Origin: Basidiobolus meristosporus CBS 931.73 | Taxonomy: Eukaryota > Basidiobolomycota > Basidiobolomycetes > Basidiobolales > Basidiobolaceae | Direction: 5' to 3' | Assembly (NCBI GenBank): GCA_002104905.1 | Contig: MCFE01000797.1 | Span: 1 to 35,042, forward strand | Length of the DNA stretch: 35,042 nt | In this document: one piece after another, positions 7,854 to 18,776 of the stretch | Layout of the letters: the number at the start of each line of letters is the position of its first letter | Numbering within the stretch: position 1 is the first letter of the stretch | Program-made: the position numbers and the translations under genes | Notes under the pieces: model-generated | The model's input: only the letters and a program-made list of their open reading frames with translations | Told to the model about the DNA's origin: nothing | Databases searched by the model: none

Positions 7854-8409
7854 CTTTATGCTATTGTTCATTCACTGGTCCCCACATGTCCTGGTCTTCA
7901 GCTGGCACTGCAAGGTCTAGCACATCATCTGCCAGTCTCTGCAATAAATCCTTGCATTATTCAAGTGTGTTTTCTTGAGCACTGCTCTTGAAGAAGTGCT
8001 GCACCTTTTGCTGTGCCTGTTAATTCCCCAAAACTCCACTGTAGACATTGTAATAGTCTTTAAATATCTTGGTGTTGTTGCTTTGTTTATTAGTGGGATC
8101 TCCTCTCTGTCTACAATGGAGGACATGGAGGCAGTGGTAGACAAATTTCTTTTCTCTGCAAGCTCATCTACCTCACTGGAGTGTAGCTCAACTGGCTGCA
8201 CTTCCAACCCTGGACAAAATAGCTTTTGTATTGTTAGTAATTCTTCTTAGCTATGATGGGATATGGCCTGTTATGGGCTTGAGGGATTAATAGGCAAGAA
8301 CTGCACCTTTTTTCTCACATGTCCTGTCTGTGGCTTGGGCAGACTTTTATAGACACTCTTCCAGCTACTTTGATGCTTTGTTGATGCTTGTTTAAAGCTT
8401 TGGCCCTGC

Positions 8410-8426
8410 CCCTATGAAACATTATT
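8410..8426 (+). repeat. Element N left terminal inverted repeat
   Basis: CCCTATGAAACATTATT, paired with 26439-26455. The same start motif opens M (2659), R3 (26695, as CCCCATGA) and R4 (27141, as CCCTACAA). Confidence 0.65.
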
Positions 8427-8518
8427 GTGATGATCCCATTAAAAGGCCATCACAAAGTTAAATTCTGTGACTAAGAGGTACTGATCCCATCAGGACACCA
8501 TCTAGAGACAGTTAAAAA

Positions 8519-8868
8519 TGTAGTAGAAAATTTGTAATTCCACCTATATATTCACCTAAGTTGGTCACTTAGACCATCACCTTCAAATCCCAAAGAATAC
8601 TGACCAAATTCCTTGTCAGGATTTACTTAGAATATTTTCACCAAAATACTAGGTACTCAAAACATGACAATTCTAAAAGTTGTTCAAACAGCCCCAAACT
8701 TTGTACACATGCTCTTGGGACCTTCCTTAGCCTATTCTATGTGTTTGCTATGCCAAGATCATGTAAAAGTATAAATACTACTTTTACATTCAATAAATCA
8801 TTAAGTGAAAGCCACATAAACTACTTGTCCTCCCAATCACTTCCAATATCTCCAAGACTCTTACAACA
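8519..8868 (+). repeat. Copia B 5' LTR
   Basis: 350 bp from TGTAGTAGAAAA to CTTACAACA. The terminal TGTTGT is mutated to TGTAGT. The TATA hairpin and AATAAA are retained (about 8763-8795). Confidence 0.9.
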
Positions 8869-8880
8869 GGTTATGAGCCC
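8869..8880 (+). other. Copia B primer-binding site
   Basis: GGTTATGAGCCC, identical to the copia A site and complementary to the initiator tRNA-Met anticodon arm. It contains the Gag ATG (8873-8875). Confidence 0.85.
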
Positions 8881-11800
8881 AAAGCTGTCACTCTCTACAA
8901 TATCTACTATTGCTGTTACTGGAATTTTTCTCACTGCTGATAAGTTGGATGTATCTAACTACCAAGTGTGGAAGGTGAAGATGAAGATGCTGCTACAAGA
9001 GAGAGGCCTTTGGGATATTGTCATGGGAGAAGAATGCCCTCCTAAAAACATGGGAGAGGAAGCCTTAAAGTACCAGAAGAAAGAACAAAATGCCTTTAGC
9101 TGCATTTGCCTAAATGTTAAAGACAAATTGCTAATTCAATGCTCAAGAGAAAAAACAGCAAAGAATGCCTGGAAGGCATTAGAAGACACCTACCAGTCAT
9201 TTTCAGCTGCTAAGGAAATGCATCTGAGATAAAATTCTTTACTGCAAAGATACAGCCAGGAGAAGAAATGAAAAATCTAATTAACAGAATTACTCTGCTG
9301 GTAGATGAAATGAAATCTGTGGGTGTATTAACCACTGATGAGGATGTGATAGTTACCATCCTGAATAGCCTGACAGACAAGTTTCAGGGTCTTGTATCAG
9401 CCCTAGAGTCCAGAACTGAAGATTTGACCTTAAACTATGTATATGGAAGGCTCCTGGATGAAGAATTAAGAAAACCAAGCACCAATAAGAAGGAAGAAGA
9501 AAATGCTTTAATAAGCAATGAGAACCAACAAAGGAGGTACCCAAGACCCTGCAAAGGCAACAGCAATCTGCTTTGCTACTACTGCAAAAGGAAAGGACAC
9601 ACATCATACTGGTGTCTCAAAAAGAGTAATAATCAGCAAAAGAAGCCTGAATATGGAAATGCTGCAACAACTGAAGATAGACTATTCATATCTGCACCAA
9701 ATATGACCACAAACAAGGATTCTTAGATGTGGTACATTGACTCTGGAGCATCCCAACACTTTAAAAACCAAAAGAACGTTTTACCCAATATCAAGATATT
9801 GCAATTAAGAAGGTTTTCATAGGTGACAATAGAACACTTGATGCAGTTGGAGAAGGAACTATCCAAGTAAACCTTAGGAGCAGTGAAGGAAGCCATGCAC
9901 TGACGTTTAAAGAAGTACCCTTTGTACCAGAAATAGCCAAGAACCTACAATCTGTAAGCAAGGCCACCACAGAAGGACTCAGTTTCAACTTTCCCAATTC
10001 TGGATGCAAGATCACTGATCAAAATGGTGCCCATATTGCTTCAGGTATTGGAGATCAGAATCTATACAAGTTGACTTATATTCTATCATATTTGGAAGCC
10101 AATATAAGTAGCTTAAATGAAGAAACATCAATGCTTTGGCACAGCAGATTTGGGCACATCAACTTTGACTATTTGTGCAAAATGATCAAAGATCAGCTAA
10201 TTTCTGGTGTAAAAATTGATCCCCCTGCTAATTTGGGGCACTGTGAAGCCTGCATACATGAGAAACAAGCCAGACATCCATTCAAGAGCTCTAGGTTAAT
10301 CAAAACTAAGAAAAATTAGATCTAATTTACTCAGATCTGTGTGGACCTATGCAAAATTTATCCTTAGGCAGGATAAAGTATTTAATCACTTTTGTTGATG
10401 ATTATACAAGATACACATGGGTCTACTTCATGGAGAGAAAGGAAGAAGCTCTGTCTAAGTTCAGGGAGCTTAAAGCCATGGTGCAGAGTAAATCTGGTGA
10501 AAAAATCAAGATAATACACTCTAACAATGGTGGAGAATATACCTCAAACTCTTCATCCACTTTGGCAAAATTCATGGGATAAAGCAAGAGACTACTGTAC
10601 CATACTCCCCACAGCAAAATGGAGTAGCAGAATGTGCAAACAGAGCAATAACTGATATGGCAAGATCTATGATCCATGATCAAAAATTATCCTAAGATTT
10701 TTGGGCAGAATCAGTTGCTACAGCTGTATACCTTAAAAATAGGTGTCATAACAGAATACTTTGTGATTCTACTCATTTGAAGCATTGTATGGATACAGAC
10801 CAAGTGCAGAACATCTAAGAATATATGGGTGTACAGCATATGCAAGAAACTGCCTAGAAATCAGTCAAAATTTGAGCCAAAAAGTGTAAAATGCATATTT
10901 TTGGGCTACTGCAATGAGAGTAAAGTATACAGACTCTACAATACCAAAGCAAAGAAGCTAATCAAGTCCAGGGATGTGTTGTTTGATGAAAACTCAAAAT
11001 TTTCATAAAAAATGACATCAGATGATGACAAAAATTTGATCTCTAGTCCACCAATTGTCGGGATTGAATCAGAGCCAAACTATGAAATATTTTTCACTCC
11101 AGAGGACTCTATAACCATGGTTCAGCCTGAATCTGTGCCCAGAAATATCCCAGAAGTGATCATTCTAGTATCAAATGCCCAGAGATCCAATTGGACATGA
11201 AATAGCCCAAATAACTATATCAATGAGGGTACAAACTTAGCCTTTGCCTATTCAGTCCATATTGCTGAACCCCAGACTGTAAAAGAGGCCCTGAATAGCC
11301 CTCAGACAAAGTTTTGGAGATCTGCAATAACTAAGGAATATCAGGCCCTGATGGAAAATCAAACTTGGGACTTAGTCAAATTACCAATCAGCCAAAAATC
11401 AATTGGATGCAGATAGGCCTTCTAGAAAAAATACAAGGCTGATGGTACAATTGAAAGATACAAAGTAAGTCTTGTGGCTGTAGGATACTCTCAAACAAAA
11501 GGATTTGACTATACTGAGACCTCTGCACAGGTAGCCAAGCTTAATTCCATCAGATTAATATTGGCAATTGCAGCCCAATATAAATTTTTGTACATCAAAT
11601 GGATGTTAAAGCTGCATTTATGAATGGAGAACTTGATGAGGATGTGTATATGGACCAGCCTGATGGGTTTGTTGACCAAGATATCCCCCATATGGTCTGG
11701 AAGCTCAAAAAGTCACTATATGGTTTCAAACAATCACCAAGAGCCTGGAATTGCAAGATAGATTCTTATTTGGAATCTTTGAGTACCAAAAGGAATAATG

Positions 11801-12034
11801 CTGACTATAGTATATACTATAAGCCAGATAGAGCAAGTCCAGCACTATTAGCTCTATATGTGGATGACCATATTATATCCGCCAATAACCTAGAAACATT
11901 GGAAGAGACTAAATCCAGCCTATCTAAGAAGCTCAAGATATCCAATCTAGGAGAACTCAGTTACTACTTAGGGATTAAGTTCTCCATAGACAGAAGTACC
12001 CAGACTATTAACCTAAGCCAATCCAAGTATATTC
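8873..12034 (+). pseudogene. Copia B Gag-Pol, 5' part
   Basis: Starts MSPKLSLST like copia A and follows it closely through Gag, protease, integrase and the first half of reverse transcriptase. Recognisable motifs: zinc knuckle CYYCKRKGHTSYWC (~9574-9615), protease WYIDSGA after an in-frame TAG (9725-9727), integrase GGEYTS and PQQNGVAE, MDVKAAFMNGEL (~11599) and YGFKQSPRAW. Lesions include a frameshift with TAA near 9230, the TAG at 9725 (copia A has CAG there), and further frameshifts between 9750 and 11590. The RT motif is altered to LYVDDHIIS. The frame stops at the gypsy insertion (12035) and resumes at 19168. Confidence 0.9.
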
Positions 12035-12421
12035 TGTGGGTTATTACTGACTGTACTTGGTGAGTGGGAGAGCTTGTAGGTCAAGTCAGTACCACTTGGT
12101 TCAGAATAGCTTCCAATAGAAGGTAGCAAGGTAATAAAGACTTCTGTTTATTTCGTCCAAATCTTGTTGTTCTTCCTGGTTCAATTAGGTAGATATATAT
12201 ATCACTTGGGGGGGCTTAGACAATAGACAATGTGTTATAAAATAGGGGTGTGAACACCTTCCTGTTATGGTAAGTGTTCTAACTAGATAAGGGCAGGGAT
12301 AGGAGGGGAGGACACGTGGGGGAATCATAGGGAGGGTACTGGAGGACTTTGGGTAGAACTCTGGAGGGAACTCTTGGGAGAACTCTTGGGCAAAGAGTGG
12401 GTACTACATTGAGTACTCACA
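12035..12421 (-). repeat. Gypsy 3' LTR
   Basis: 387 bp. Differences from the other LTR are mostly C/T or G/A, for example CTTGTT versus CTCGTT, and GACACG versus GACGCG, consistent with CpG decay. Confidence 0.92.
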
Positions 12422-12465
12422 TATCCCGGGGGTTAAGTGGGAGCTTTGTCCTCAAAGTTCTTTGA

Positions 12466-12801
12466 CTAACTTGCTTCTCCAGGATTGATTTCGTTTACGG
12501 AGCATGGGGAGTCACCGTAGTACCATTGCTGGTTGTCACTCACAAGGGGATTGTGGGCGAGTACCTGATACCATTTGGCGGCAGAGTGGGGTGCGGCCTG
12601 TGTTGCTTGAGGGATGTTTTCCACAGAGCCAAATAGTTGGCAAACCATAGGGTTCTGGGTAAGTTCCTTGGGAGGGTTGGAGAACGAGAAAAGGTGCAAT
12701 AGCGCAATAAAGTCTTGCTTCCTTATCTTGCAAACGTTATTGGGGCTTGTCCTTTTTGTGTTCAATATGACGGCGGGGGACCTTTTGAAGAGGGCGTACA
12801 C
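12466..12801 (-). other. In-frame extension of gypsy ORF3 beyond a TGA
   Basis: After the TGA at 12802-12804 the same frame stays open for 111 codons and ends 45 nt before the 3' LTR. It reads VYALFKRSP, then a Phe/Pro/Asn-rich region (FSFSNPPKEL) and a Trp/Tyr-rich tail (KWYQVLAHNP, QQWYYGDS). Since most stops in this element are TGA, which can arise from CGA, the original ORF3 may have run through to about 388 codons from its first ATG. Confidence 0.5.
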
Positions 12802-13635
12802 TCAGTTGGCAGTCACCCGTTGTTGATAACGAGTTTTTGCTTCTTCCAAGACGTATTGTAGTTCTTCCGTAGAAACTGTGGCGCAATTGAGGCGCTTTTG
12901 TACTCGCCTCATGGTTTCTACAGAATCCGCGGCGGTTTCTTTGGCTTCTTGGAGTTGGACTGCGTACTGATTCCTGAGTTGTCCTATGGTAAGCCACTGT
13001 AATAGTTGTAACACAGCAACTTGGTGGATTGCATGGGTTAACTGGCCGGTGTATTTAATCCGTTTGCGTATCTTCTCTAAGATGGTTCCTTCTTGGAAAT
13101 GTGGTTTGAGATGTTTGCGAATTTCTCGGAGGAGTCCTTCAATCAGGAGTTCTACTTCTGGTGCTCTTGCAGCTTGTACCAGGTCTGCGTATACCTCAAC
13201 AACCGTGGTACCTATTAATGGCAAGTATGCAACAAAACAGGGGGGCTCTTGAGGTCTTGTGAGGGCGTGACAGTTGATTCCGTGTGTCTTCTGTCTGACT
13301 GTGTCCAGTATGGATACGGGAATCAGCGCGGCGTCCTTCTCCTTAATGATCAAGGAGCCTCCTTTTAGGTGGTACACGGTCTTCTTGGGTAGTATCTCCA
13401 TGCTTTGTATTGGCGTGGGTAACTTGTCTTGTCCCTCTCTGATTGTGTCTTGTATTAGCATGACTGCTCCGGCAAAAAACTCTTCATAGGTGGCTCTCGT
13501 CATACATAACACTTGTACCATATCTCTTAACACTTGCAGGTCGGTTTTGTTTTCGATATCATCTTGGTTCTCACTAGTGGGAGGGGTATCGCCAGTTTTG
13601 GGTGAACTGTTTCCTTCGGCGCTTTCCATATGCAT
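12802..13635 (-). CDS. Gypsy ORF3, unrecognised protein between pol and 3' LTR
   Basis: 277 codons from the first ATG (13633-13635) without a stop, in an element whose gag-pol carries about ten. It is not part of Pol: it begins about 130 nt after the pol stop (13765), with stops in between. The N terminus is Ser/Glu/Asp-rich (MHMESAEGN...SENQDDIE). A globular, mixed alpha/beta-like middle follows (KTVYHLKGGSLIIKEKDA, CFVAYLPLIG), then a long helical part. Residues ~225-275 (LQEAKETAADSVETMRRVQK, EELQYVLEEAKTRYQQ) look like a coiled coil. I see no signal peptide, membrane segment or Cys pattern, so it is not an obvious envelope protein. No family recognised. The position equals the env or ORF3 slot of some Metaviridae. 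Whether it is expressed is unknown. Confidence 0.6.
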   Translation of the reverse strand: MHMESAEGNSSPKTGDTPPTSENQDDIENKTDLQVLRDMVQVLCMTRATYEEFFAGAVMLIQDTIREGQDKLPTPIQSMEILPKKTVYHLKGGSLIIKEKDAALIPVSILDTVRQKTHGINCHALTRPQEPPCFVAYLPLIGTTVVEVYADLVQAARAPEVELLIEGLLREIRKHLKPHFQEGTILEKIRKRIKYTGQLTHAIHQVAVLQLLQWLTIGQLRNQYAVQLQEAKETAADSVETMRRVQKRLNCATVSTEELQYVLEEAKTRYQQRVTAN

Positions 13636-13764
13636 TCTTTTGTTCTCCCCTTTGGGCAAACTCCCTTGCGCATATTATTTGTACCTATATCAACTAAAAT
13701 CTCCTCTAATAAACTTCGAATGTATCCCGTGTCTTCCTCTATCCTTGTCCTGATAATTGTTTAA

Positions 13765-16700
13765 TCACACTTTGGTCTCAGTGATGATCGGTGGATCATC
13801 ATGAAACGGTTTCAGATGGGCTGGCGCTACGTTGCTGATTGTCTTATTATTCAGGGTGATGGTGTACTTTGGTCCGTGGTCCAAACTGATAACGGTGCAT
13901 GGGCCAATCTATCGGGGTGTAAATTGTGGGCGGAACTTGAGGCCTGCAACGGTTTGGTCGTACCACACCTTATTGCCTGGTTTCCACTTTCGTCTCGTTA
14001 GTTTCTCATTTTTGGGTGGAGGGGGAAGGTGCTTGTCAACATTTTCGAATACTTTTATGTATGGGTGGGCGATACGGTGTATCAACCTTTCTATATAGTT
14101 GTTATGTGTTGTCAGGGGGACACCTTCCATCGTCAATCCAGCTTCCTCCCGCCACTTGGGTCTTTGTCCATATAGGATTTCATATGGGGTGAAACCCGTT
14201 GTTTTATTTGGTGTGGTGCGCATTGCTAGGAGTGTCAGTGGGAGCAGCTTGGCCCATGATTGGGGAAGTTCCCAATGAAGCTTCTCCAGTATGCGGCAAC
14301 ATGTCTGGTTCATCCTCTTGGTTAATCCGTTAGTCTGGGGGTGATGTGTGGCCGTGAAGACTTGTTTTGCGCCCATCATTTTGCACAGGTGGGCCACGGT
14401 GTCATTCAGGAAGGAACCACCATTGTCGGACAGGAGTATCTGAGGATATCCGTGTCGGCAGATGAGGTGTTCTAGAATGAATTGGGCGGTTGTCTTCTGA
14501 TCTTTATTGCGGATGGCTTGGGCTTCTACCCACTTTGAGAAATAATTGGTAGCGATTATTATGTATTGTTCTCCTTTCTTTGTTTTCATAAAGGGGCCAA
14601 CAAAGTCAATCCCTACTCAGTGGAAGGGCAGGTCAACCGGTATTGGTGCGGTTGTCCCTATCTTCTGACTCCGGTTGAATCTTTTGCAAGTGGTGCATCT
14701 TTGTAACGTATTCGTAATGTCAGTCATCATTTTTTGCCAATAAAACGTTTTTCTTAACATCTTATATGTTGTTAGGGGGTTAGCGTGTGCTAATGACATA
14801 TGTCTTTCTTGTATGATTTCTTCACGGGCTGCTAGTGGGGGTACCTTGGCTCTGGACTGTCCTTGGAGGAACCATAGTCAATTTTCTTGTACTTTGTACT
14901 GACACCATTTCCTTCGAAATTCTCTCTTCTGTTTGTTTGTAACAACGTGTTTGGGACACCTCCCTTTCTTTTTAAAGCAGATTACGTCCTTGTACTCATC
15001 ACTGACACGTATTTGGCAAACGGGATAGTGACTGAGGAAGTCTGCATCCTGGTGTTTCTTGCCAGTGCGGTGAATTATTTCAAAGTTGTATTGCTGTAGT
15101 TGTAGGGCCCAACGTGCTAGTCGGCCGGTAAAGTCTTTAGTTTTCATCAGCCAGACCAGTGCGCTGTGGTCTGTTACTATCGTGAATTGGCAACCATGTA
15201 TGTATGTATGGAATTGTTTAATTGAATAAACAACAGCCAGACATTCTATCTCGGTAACAGGGTAGTGGCGTTTGTGTTTGTTTAGCGAACGGCTCACGTA
15301 ACCGATCGGGTGGAATTCGCCGGGTTGGTGGTATTGTCCCAGTACGGCGCCTATACCGGTGAGGCTTCCATCACAGTTGATAAAAAATCTTGCATCCCAT
15401 TTGGGAAATCGTAACACTGGCGGTGATGTCAGGGAATGTTTCAGCTGATCAAATGCTCTCTTTTGAGGCTCCGACCATACAAAACACTGGCCCTTTCACG
15501 TCAATTCTTATAGGGGGGCTGCTATTGTCGCGAAGTTTTTGACAAAGCGGCGATAGTAGCCGGCTAATCCTAGGAATCCCAACACTGCATTAATGTCCTT
15601 TGGTGCAGGTGCATTTTGAACGGCTTTCAGGAGTGACGTAGATGGGTATATTCCATCTGCCAAGATCTTGTGGCCCAGGAACAACAATTTTGTATACAGG
15701 AAATGGCCCTTCTTGGGATGTAGTTTGAGTTGGTTCTTGAGGAGGGATGTCAGGATACGTTGCACGTTGTGTATATGTTCTTCTACATTGGGGGAATATA
15801 TTGTGATGTCGTCCAGATACACAAGGGCGCATTCCCATTGTATATTTCCTAGCACCTTGTTGATCATCCTTTGGAACGTAGCGGGGGCATTGCACAAGCC
15901 AAAGGGTAGTCGGTTCCATTCATATAATCCAAACAATGTTATAAAAGCGGTTTTGGGTTGATCTTCCGGGGCTACTTCTACTTGCCAATACCCGGAGATT
16001 AAGTCAAGAGAGCTAAAATATTTAGCTCTGATTAATCTGTCCAAGAGGTTGTCTATTTGCGGTAGCGGATACACGTCCTTCCGGGTGACGGCGTTCAATT
16101 TCCGGTAGTCGATGCAAAAGCGTTGCTTTCCGTCTTTCTTTGGGACTATCACTACGGGGGAGGCCCACGGAGACTGGCTCTCTGTAATGATGTTGTCTTT
16201 TAATAAAGTTTCAATCGTCTCTTTGATATAGTCTGTGTCAATTTTCAAATTCCTATAGGCTTTTTGCTTGATGGGGTATTTGTCGGCAAGGTGAATTTGG
16301 TGATATACCCCAGGTATATGACCAATTACTTGGTTCTTAGAGAATACTTGGGCAAGCGGACGTATTCCTTCTAGGAATTTGTCTCGTAACGTAGGCAGTA
16401 GACCAGGGTCCACATCTAGTTCGGGGAGTTCTTCTTCTGGTTCTTTGTTTGGAGGTGGTCCTTGGTTGTTTCCGTCGACTTCCTCTAAGTTTAACAATGG
16501 CACTCCTCTAGGCAATGTCACCGTATGTTGCCCGTTGTTAACCACTAAGCATTTCAGGCTTTGCGTTTCAAATTTCGGTGGTATCCATACTTTAGGGATC
16601 AAGATTCCTTCCAGTTGCTTGGATGCTTTTGCTGCGGTTATCATTCTTCCGCTTGTTGAATAAGCTATTGGTGTTTCTAATGAGATCACCATCTCACTGG

Positions 16701-17612
16701 CGGGTGGTATTTTTATCACCTTTCATGTGATGATCGGAGACTGCGACGGTTTCACCTCTTTGATCGTCACACTGTTGCTACGCGCCTTGCTCTCATTGGT
16801 GATATGAATCAGTGGGATACTCTCGGTATCCCACCTGAGTTCAGATGCACTGTAAAGTATATCCATCTTATGTTGGATAAACCAACTCTCGCCAATGAGT
16901 AAGTCGTTGGCTGCGACGGGTAGGACCACGACATCTTGGCGTATTATCAAGTTGCCTAGCCGAATGGAGCAATTAGGCACCACACCTACCGTTGTATCCA
17001 GTTGGTCATTTGCTAGCCGTACTCAAATGGTGTTGTTGGGGACTATATTTAGTTTTAGACATTTTGCTAATGACTCTGACATGATCAACGTAGAGGATCC
17101 TGTGTCGATAAGGGCAAGAATCTCCTTATTCTCTATATGTACCTTTACGTATGTACCTTTATTTGGTTTTTGCAGGACCATCTGGTTGACATGGAGGGTT
17201 GTTATCTCCTTCAATCCCTCTATCAGTTCCTTGACTAGAGCCGGGGCCAGTCCCAGTAAATTGGTTATTGGGAGGGTTGCCTTGGTTTGCTCTAGTACCT
17301 TCATTATGGGGAATAGGCCATGGGAAGACGTGCTAGCGTTCTTTGTTTGCTTTAACACTTCTTCCCAAGGTTCATTCCGTACTTCTTCACCTAATTCCGC
17401 GCTCTTTCCTTTTGACAGAACCTCTACTACAGGTTCCTTTGCCTCCTCACTAGAAGCATCATGTCGACGCTTCTTCTTCCGCACTTTGATTGTCCTGACC
17501 GGAGGGCTTAGATTGACTGAGTCCCGTTGGCCTCCTGGCGAGGGACTCTGTCTTTTGACGCCTTCTTCTCTTTTGTGTCCGGTACGGCTTCTCTTCCGTA
17601 CCGTTTTTCACA
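13765..17612 (-). pseudogene. Gypsy Pol (protease, RT, RNase H, integrase), degenerate
   Basis: One frame throughout, broken by stops but not frameshifts. Protease with LIDTGSS (~17090) and LLIGESWF (~16890); reverse transcriptase with WASPVVIVPKKDGKQRFCIDYRKLN, SSLDLISGYWQ, FGLCNAPATFQ and YLDD (~15820); RNase H with NCDGS (~15375), TEIECLAVVY and VTDHSALVW; integrase zinc finger ending CTTCKRF (~14690), catalytic VGIDFVGPF and LLSDNGGSF, and a C-terminal region ending at TGA 13765-13767. Stops are mostly TGA (at 17023, 16723, ~15496, 14878 and 14617), plus TAA at 15508 and TAG near 13906. The third integrase catalytic residue, expected Glu 36 residues after the second Asp, is Lys (NGLTKR instead of NGxxER). 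The pol frame opens inside gag in the -1 frame. Confidence 0.9.
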
Positions 17613-18735
17613 TTCATGGGCCCAGTGACCTACTTCTCCACACACATAACACGGATACTGTTGTCACGGTTGTTCCATCTGTTGGGTCAGGACTTGAACC
17701 TGGGCCTTTAGATCTATGACAGCTTCCCAGAGTTTATCACCTTCTTTGGGGACTTCTTGGACATTGTTGATCAAGAGTTCTTGGACCTTTCGCCGTAATT
17801 CCTCTAACTCATGGTCTTTTGGGGAGGCAATTTTTCCTTTCTTACGGGGGATCCCTGTCCTTCAATCATTCGTATCACAATAGGGTAGCCCCTGTTGTAA
17901 AAATTCGTATTTTCCACCTAAATATTCACCTAACTTAGTCACTTAGATCATCATCTTCAAATCCTAGAGAATACTGACCAAATTCCTTGTTGGGATTTAC
18001 TTAGAATATTTTCACCAAAATACCAGGTACCCAGAACATGAAAATTCTCAAAGTTGTCCAAACAGCCCCACACTTTGCACACATGTTCTTGGGACCTTCC
18101 TTAACCTATTCTACGTGTTTGTAATGCCAAGACCATGTAAAAGTATAAATACTACTTTTACATTCAATAAATCATTAAGTGAAAACCACATAATCTACTT
18201 GTTCTCCCAATCACTTCCAATATCTCCAAGACTCTTACAACAGCCCCCATAGCAAGATGACCCCTCGTACTTGTTTGACCAACTCTTGCAACGTTTTACA
18301 TCCCTGTTGTTCTTTGGACACCCTACATCTTATTTTGGTGTCTAAGCCCATGATGTAATACCTCATGAGCTGTTGTTTGGCAATTTTGTCCTTTGGGAGA
18401 CATCAAACTCGTTGGAGAAACAGTTCAGTGTAGGCTTCATAGCTTTCACTGCTTTTCTTCCGCAAGGACAGTAGAAGGGCTTTGTAGTGGTATCCTTTGG
18501 CATATAGAAAGCGTGTCTTGTAGGCTTCTTCTAGTGTATCCCAGTCATCTTTGACTGCGTCTTCCAACCCATAATGCCATCGCCATGCTGACCCTTCCAT
18601 ATGTCTTGCAAACTCTCTTACTTTCTTATTGTTGTCCCATCCTGCATCAACCGCAACTCTCTCAAACTTATCAAACCACTCAAGGGCTTTCTCTCTCTTT
18701 CCCTTGTATGTTTTTAGTTTGATTGTAGTAGTCAT
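17508..18735 (-). pseudogene. Gypsy Gag, interrupted by a solo LTR
   Basis: ATG at 18733-18735, 41 nt from the 5' LTR. The N-terminal 110 residues are a typical Ty3-type Gag capsid region (EWFDKFERVAVDAGW, MEGSAWRW, DWDTLEEAYKTRF). After removal of the 350-bp solo LTR and one GCCCC, the frame continues to a CCHC knuckle CYVCGEVGHWAHEC (~17610-17650) and ends at TAA 17508-17510. That gives 291 codons, an exact multiple of three, with three internal TGA codons. The pol frame overlaps the last ~105 nt of gag in the -1 frame, as in many gypsy elements. I could not identify a clear slippery heptamer. Confidence 0.85.
17893..18242 (+). mobile_element. Solo LTR of copia family 1 inside gypsy gag
   Basis: 350 bp from TGTTGTAA to TTACAACA with GCCCC on both sides (17888-17892, 18243-18247). 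It is very similar to the copia A LTRs and keeps the TATA hairpin. It entered after gypsy entered copia B, so family 1 was active both before and after the gypsy insertion. A solo LTR implies later LTR-LTR recombination that removed the internal region. Confidence 0.95.
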
Positions 18736-18754
18736 TACCTCACTTGTGCTTATT

Positions 18755-18772
18755 TCCGCAGAGACGGCACCA
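18755..18772 (-). other. Gypsy primer-binding site
   Basis: Read on the minus strand, TGGTGCCGTCTCTGCGGA lies 4 nt after the 5' LTR. TGG opposite a tRNA CCA end is the usual Ty3/gypsy primer site. The predicted tRNA has acceptor 3' strand AGACGGC and discriminator A. I cannot name the tRNA without the genome's tRNA set. Confidence 0.7.
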
Positions 18773-18776
18773 AATA

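Larger units (their letters stand above)
3107..8400 (-). pseudogene. ORFX fragment (element M), interrupted by copia A
   Basis: The C-terminal region of the ORFX gene. The piece at 7917-8207 encodes QPVELHSSEVDELAEKR, LSTTASMSSIVDREEIPL and TVEFWGINRHSKR, which align with QPVELPSSMVDELAEKG, STTASTSSIVDRVEIPL and SLVEFWNINRHTKR in element N. The last ~20 codons continue on the other side of copia A (3107-3166) and end in TAG. Similarity fades upstream of about 8400, where N is inserted. An in-frame TAG just before the copia insertion, and frameshifts, make it non-functional. Confidence 0.65.
2659..8409 (+). mobile_element. Element M: Tnp2-family DNA transposon, left part, split by copia A
   Basis: M starts with CCCTATGAAAAATAATTG at 2659, the same terminal motif as N, and interrupts the transposase of K. 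It then has the ~460-bp subterminal block also present at 8410, 26695 and 27141, followed by the C-terminal part of ORFX on the minus strand. Copia A sits inside it (3167-7853), with CTTTA repeated on both sides. M stops at 8409 where N begins. Its own right terminus was not found. Confidence 0.6.

Noticed and set aside
12802-13635. Calling gypsy ORF3 an envelope protein
   Set aside because: No signal peptide, fusion-peptide-like stretch or membrane anchor is visible. Position alone is not evidence.
17888-18247. A preference of copia family 1 for GC-rich targets (GCCCC, GTCCC)
   Set aside because: The other two family-1 targets here are CTTTA and AAAAA, so four sites show no consistent preference.
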